Assembly: GCA_002697475.1 (NCBI GenBank)
Contig: NZVW01000006.1
Span: 1-9,456, forward strand
Origin: Aquimarina sp.
Lineage (GTDB): Bacteria; Bacteroidota; Bacteroidia; Flavobacteriales; Flavobacteriaceae
Reading direction: 5' to 3'
Length of the DNA stretch: 9,456 nt
Under the pieces are notes generated by a model. It searched no databases, was not told the DNA's origin, and worked only from the letters and a program-made list of their open reading frames with translations. Positions 6,927 to 9,456 of this stretch are shown here, piece by piece. A program made the translations under genes and the position numbers. Every line of letters begins with the position of its first letter. The stretch's first letter is position 1.

Positions 6927-8041
6927 TAAACAATTTTAAAAGTGCCACTTCTGGATTCAGAAGAATTAAAATAATCTTGATTTTGTTGATTGATCTGATG
7001 AATATTGATTGCAAATTGTTCTATATCTTCATTAAATTGCTCCAGATTTTTCCACAAAAGTTGAAATGATCCGAACTGATGCTCTTTAAATGTAGACAGC
7101 CAACTTTCTCTAAGTTTTTGTAACGAATCAGAAACATCTTCAAATTTCAATATAGTTGCCAGATTATGTTTTTCTAAGTTTTTATAATAGTTGTCATAAC
7201 AATTTTCAGAAAAAGTTGAAGCTTCTTCTAATAAAAGTAATGGTTTATTATACTTTAAAACTGTGGAGATGGTAGACAATGAACCTTTTGAAATAACTAT
7301 TTCTGCATTCTTAATCAATGAATCAAGATGATCCCTATTTCTTAAGAATATTACATTACTTTTCTTTGAAATACGAAATGAGGAACCTACCACCATCATA
7401 ATTTTATCCGACAGATGATCGGCTAAAAGTTCAATTTTATCAATAGGTAAATCAGCACCATCTTTATCCTGAATCAGTAAATTATATTCCATACTGAGGT
7501 CAAAATTATGTGGTGAAAGCGATTTGATTTCTGGCTCACAAACGAATCCAAGATATAAGGTTTTATCCTTAATCCATCCGGGAGTATTATCTGGTTCTAA
7601 TTCTTGCGGATAATAAGCTAAAAGAAAACAAGCCCCTTTATAAATTTCCTGTAAAGCTTTATCTTGAATATCAGTAGACCTTCTGACATAAGCATAAGGT
7701 ATTGAACTTACCCTACAAAGAACAGCAATTTCAACACTGACATCAATGATCATGCATTTCAGTTTCAGGTTATCACAATACTCCAAAATTTTTCTATTTC
7801 TTCTTGTTACATTAGGCAATCCTACTGGTGAATTACGAAGAAAATCAGGAGATTGGAAATGGCCGGGATCAAACATTTTGTCATTTTCATAATCATCATC
7901 GATCCTTACTACCTTTAAATCTTCAGGAAAGGTAAGATATGAGTCTGTAAAAACAAGACTTTTAACTACATTGGATTTAGCAAATAACTTCGCGTAATGA
8001 CAATGCTCTGTTCCTGTACTGTGCGCAAAATATCCTATCAT
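6926..8041 (-). CDS. GT-B glycosyltransferase, MurG/GT28-like
   Basis: This 371-residue protein has a GT-B layout. The N-terminal MIGYFAHSTGTEHCHYAKLF has the G-x-G-H-like acceptor loop position (GTEHC), and a Rossmann-type segment follows at KCMIIDVSVEIAVLCRV. The C-terminal half carries IMMVVGSS, then NVIFLRNRDHLDSLIKNAEI, then VISKGSLSTISTVL around residues 249-262, the equivalent of the I-S-R-G-G...T.sE donor-binding motif of MurG-like enzymes, followed by NKPLLLLEE. It likely transfers a sugar from a nucleotide donor; donor and acceptor cannot be read. It lies one base after the GT4-like stop codon and shares a TAATG overlap with the GT2-like gene. No signal peptide is evident. The typical second Gly of the motif is Ser254 here, and Glu of the T.sE element is absent. 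Confidence 0.78.
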   Translation of the reverse strand: MIGYFAHSTGTEHCHYAKLFAKSNVVKSLVFTDSYLTFPEDLKVVRIDDDYENDKMFDPGHFQSPDFLRNSPVGLPNVTRRNRKILEYCDNLKLKCMIIDVSVEIAVLCRVSSIPYAYVRRSTDIQDKALQEIYKGACFLLAYYPQELEPDNTPGWIKDKTLYLGFVCEPEIKSLSPHNFDLSMEYNLLIQDKDGADLPIDKIELLADHLSDKIMMVVGSSFRISKKSNVIFLRNRDHLDSLIKNAEIVISKGSLSTISTVLKYNKPLLLLEEASTFSENCYDNYYKNLEKHNLATILKFEDVSDSLQKLRESWLSTFKEHQFGSFQLLWKNLEQFNEDIEQFAINIHQINQQNQDYFNSSESRSGTFKIV

Positions 8042-8042
8042 A

Positions 8043-9077
8043 TCAAGATGCCGGTTTTAAGTTAACAGAACTACTATTTAATACATCCTGATACAGTAAA
8101 GTATATGAATTCAGCATATCTATATTATTAAATCTTGCCAGTGCTCCCATCCTACACGACTCTCGACTAATATTTAAAAGTCTAGAAAAGTCAGGTAGTT
8201 CTTCAATTATTTTCTCCCCCTTTAAGATAATACCGTTCTTAGCCCCTAAAAGCTTAGCTGATATATCTGTATTAATTGAAATGACAGGAGTTCCACTGGC
8301 CAAAGATTTAGCTATAGTTAGAATTGTATCGTTATCATTATACGATGTATTAATTAAACCAATCACATTTTGGAGATAATGACTAAGTTTTTGATCATTG
8401 AGATCTCCGATATATTTTATCTTAAACTTATCAAGTTGAGGTAATACGATAGATTCAAAATATTCTGAACATCCTATCTTACCAGATATTATAAGTTTCT
8501 TGTTCCATTTTTTTGCGACATCAATTGCCTGCTGTACCCCACAATTCTTATGAATCTCATTATTATACAACAGAAAATCCTGAAGCGGAGCATTATTAAA
8601 AGGCCACGCTACAATATCAATCCCTGCGGTAATAACATTCGATGAGTCTGGAAATACTTTGTATTTTATAGCTAACTCTGTCGATGAATAGACAAATCGG
8701 TTGTTTATATCGGATTCTTCTATCCGTAATATTCTGCGTTCGTTGCCAGAACAATATTCTGTTATAGTAGTGACAATCGGCAAGGATACTTGTTGCTCTA
8801 CGCATTCCATTAAGAATCTCATCGAGAAGTTATGTACCAGATCATAACCGTATAATACCTTTAAGGTATGGTTGTCTAAGTCGTGATAATTATTCGTTAA
8901 GGATACCTCTTCAGAATCTATTTTCCTTAAAATATAATCCGATTCCAGCCAACAGAACAATTCTACTTGATGACCCTTCATTTCCAAAGATCTAGAGATA
9001 TATTCTATAGATTGAAACCTCACACCTTTTTTGGAAGATGTCTTAGAATAATTATCAGTTATTATTGCAATTCTCAT
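8043..9077 (-). CDS. GT4-like (group 1) glycosyltransferase with altered EX7E motif
   Basis: This 344-residue GT-B protein has an N-terminal MRIAIITDNYS with KGVRFQSIEYISRSLEMKGHQVELF, typical of GT4 acceptor domains. The linker motif GIDIVAWPFNN lies at 152-162, then LLYNNEIHKNCGVQQAI and KKLIISGK, then KYIGDLNDQKLSHYLQNV and SLASGTPVIS (G262-T263-P264-V265). By alignment to the family pattern the catalytic EX7E positions are N249 and K257, so both Glu residues are replaced. Either the clan uses a variant site or the protein is not a conventional transferase. It starts 34 bases after the stop of the upstream membrane protein and its TGA is followed after one base by the ATG of the next gene. 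Confidence 0.8.
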   Translation of the reverse strand: MRIAIITDNYSKTSSKKGVRFQSIEYISRSLEMKGHQVELFCWLESDYILRKIDSEEVSLTNNYHDLDNHTLKVLYGYDLVHNFSMRFLMECVEQQVSLPIVTTITEYCSGNERRILRIEESDINNRFVYSSTELAIKYKVFPDSSNVITAGIDIVAWPFNNAPLQDFLLYNNEIHKNCGVQQAIDVAKKWNKKLIISGKIGCSEYFESIVLPQLDKFKIKYIGDLNDQKLSHYLQNVIGLINTSYNDNDTILTIAKSLASGTPVISINTDISAKLLGAKNGIILKGEKIIEELPDFSRLLNISRESCRMGALARFNNIDMLNSYTLLYQDVLNSSSVNLKPAS

Positions 9078-9111
9078 TTTCTAGGGGTAAAAAAGTTAAA
9101 ATTAATTAAGC

Positions 9112-9456
9112 CTAAAGACCTGTTTGGTTATAGGAACTTTCCGTTCGACTATTTAAAGAGCTTAATTCATAAAACAAGAATATTTTTGCACCAAAGTACA
9201 GCGTAAAAAATACTGCCAGAATTGCACTTGCCGATTCATAGCCTGTAAATTGTAATACAGCACAACAAAAAATTAAAATTAAAGGCAAGCTCAAATCCCT
9301 CAGTTCAATTTTGTCAGTGACCTTAAACTTATTTCTAACCATAAAAGGCATAGTACTATTTAGAAAATATCGCCACCAGACATAAGCACCTAATTCAGCA
9401 GTAGCCAAATGGGCTAAGAAACCGCTATTTGCTAATCTCGAATTTCCATTAGATGA
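9112..9456 (-). CDS. C-terminal end of an integral membrane protein (cut by window edge), possibly a membrane glycosyltransferase
   Basis: The reading frame ends with TAG at 9112-9114 and stays open through base 9456, giving 114 residues of the C-terminus; the start is outside. An internal TTG at 9406-9408 is not needed as a start. Two membrane segments are clear at fragment residues 55-72 (LSLPLILIFCCAVLQFTGY) and 75-95 (ending KIFLFYE), followed by a polar tail. Before them is ELGAYVWWRYFLNSTMPF, an aromatic-rich stretch that recalls the W/R-rich region before the C-terminal helices of membrane GT2 enzymes. That comparison is inference. It lies 34 bases upstream of the GT4-like gene on the same strand and is likely part of the same glycan operon. 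Confidence 0.7.
   Translation of the reverse strand, partial: SSNGNSRLANSGFLAHLATAELGAYVWWRYFLNSTMPFMVRNKFKVTDKIELRDLSLPLILIFCCAVLQFTGYESASAILAVFFTLYFGAKIFLFYELSSLNSRTESSYNQTGL

Noticed and set aside
9112..9408. A complete 98-residue gene starting at TTG 9408
   Set aside because: The frame is open upstream to the window edge with similar composition, so this is the tail of a longer membrane protein and not a separate small gene.

Overview
The window looks like ordinary chromosomal DNA from an AT-rich member of the Bacteroidota, perhaps a Cytophagales-type marine or soil bacterium. This rests on the base composition, the scarcity of Shine-Dalgarno sequences before start codons, and the protein families present: a bacterial GH3 acyl-adenylating enzyme, an HD domain fused to a Pycsar-type membrane domain, a lipoprotein metallophosphatase and a YihY/BrkB membrane protein. 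The order-level guess is inference only. I see no tRNA, rRNA, CRISPR array, insertion sequence or integrase, and no gene-free stretch longer than about 150 bases.

Left block (1-4284, minus strand). Four genes run leftwards: a small secreted HELGH zinc-protease-like protein, the HD-PycTM membrane protein, the GH3 enzyme, and the N-terminal two thirds or less of a lipoprotein calcineurin-like phosphatase cut by the window edge. Gaps are 39, 7 and 20 bases, so the last three genes, and probably all four, form one transcription unit. The HD-PycTM protein is the item most worth a second look. It joins a predicted phosphohydrolase to the membrane effector domain of the cyclic-pyrimidine (Pycsar) anti-phage systems, with no nucleotide cyclase gene beside it.

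Middle block (4285-6109, plus strand). A 150-base divergent spacer contains a 13-pair hairpin ending in a T run. It is followed by the YihY/BrkB membrane protein, a 73-residue helical protein and a 144-residue basic protein of unknown function. The two small genes lie 34 bases apart and are probably co-transcribed.

Right block (6111-9456, minus strand). Four tightly packed genes run leftwards: the C-terminal end of a membrane protein cut by the window edge, a GT4-like glycosyltransferase, a second GT-B glycosyltransferase of the MurG/GT28-like type, and a GT2-like (GT-A) glycosyltransferase. The last three are joined by a 1-base gap and a TAATG stop/start overlap, so they are probably translated together and build one surface glycan or glycoconjugate. 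Two of them lack canonical catalytic residues. The block converges on the plus-strand block with only one base between the stop codons, centred on a 10-base palindrome.
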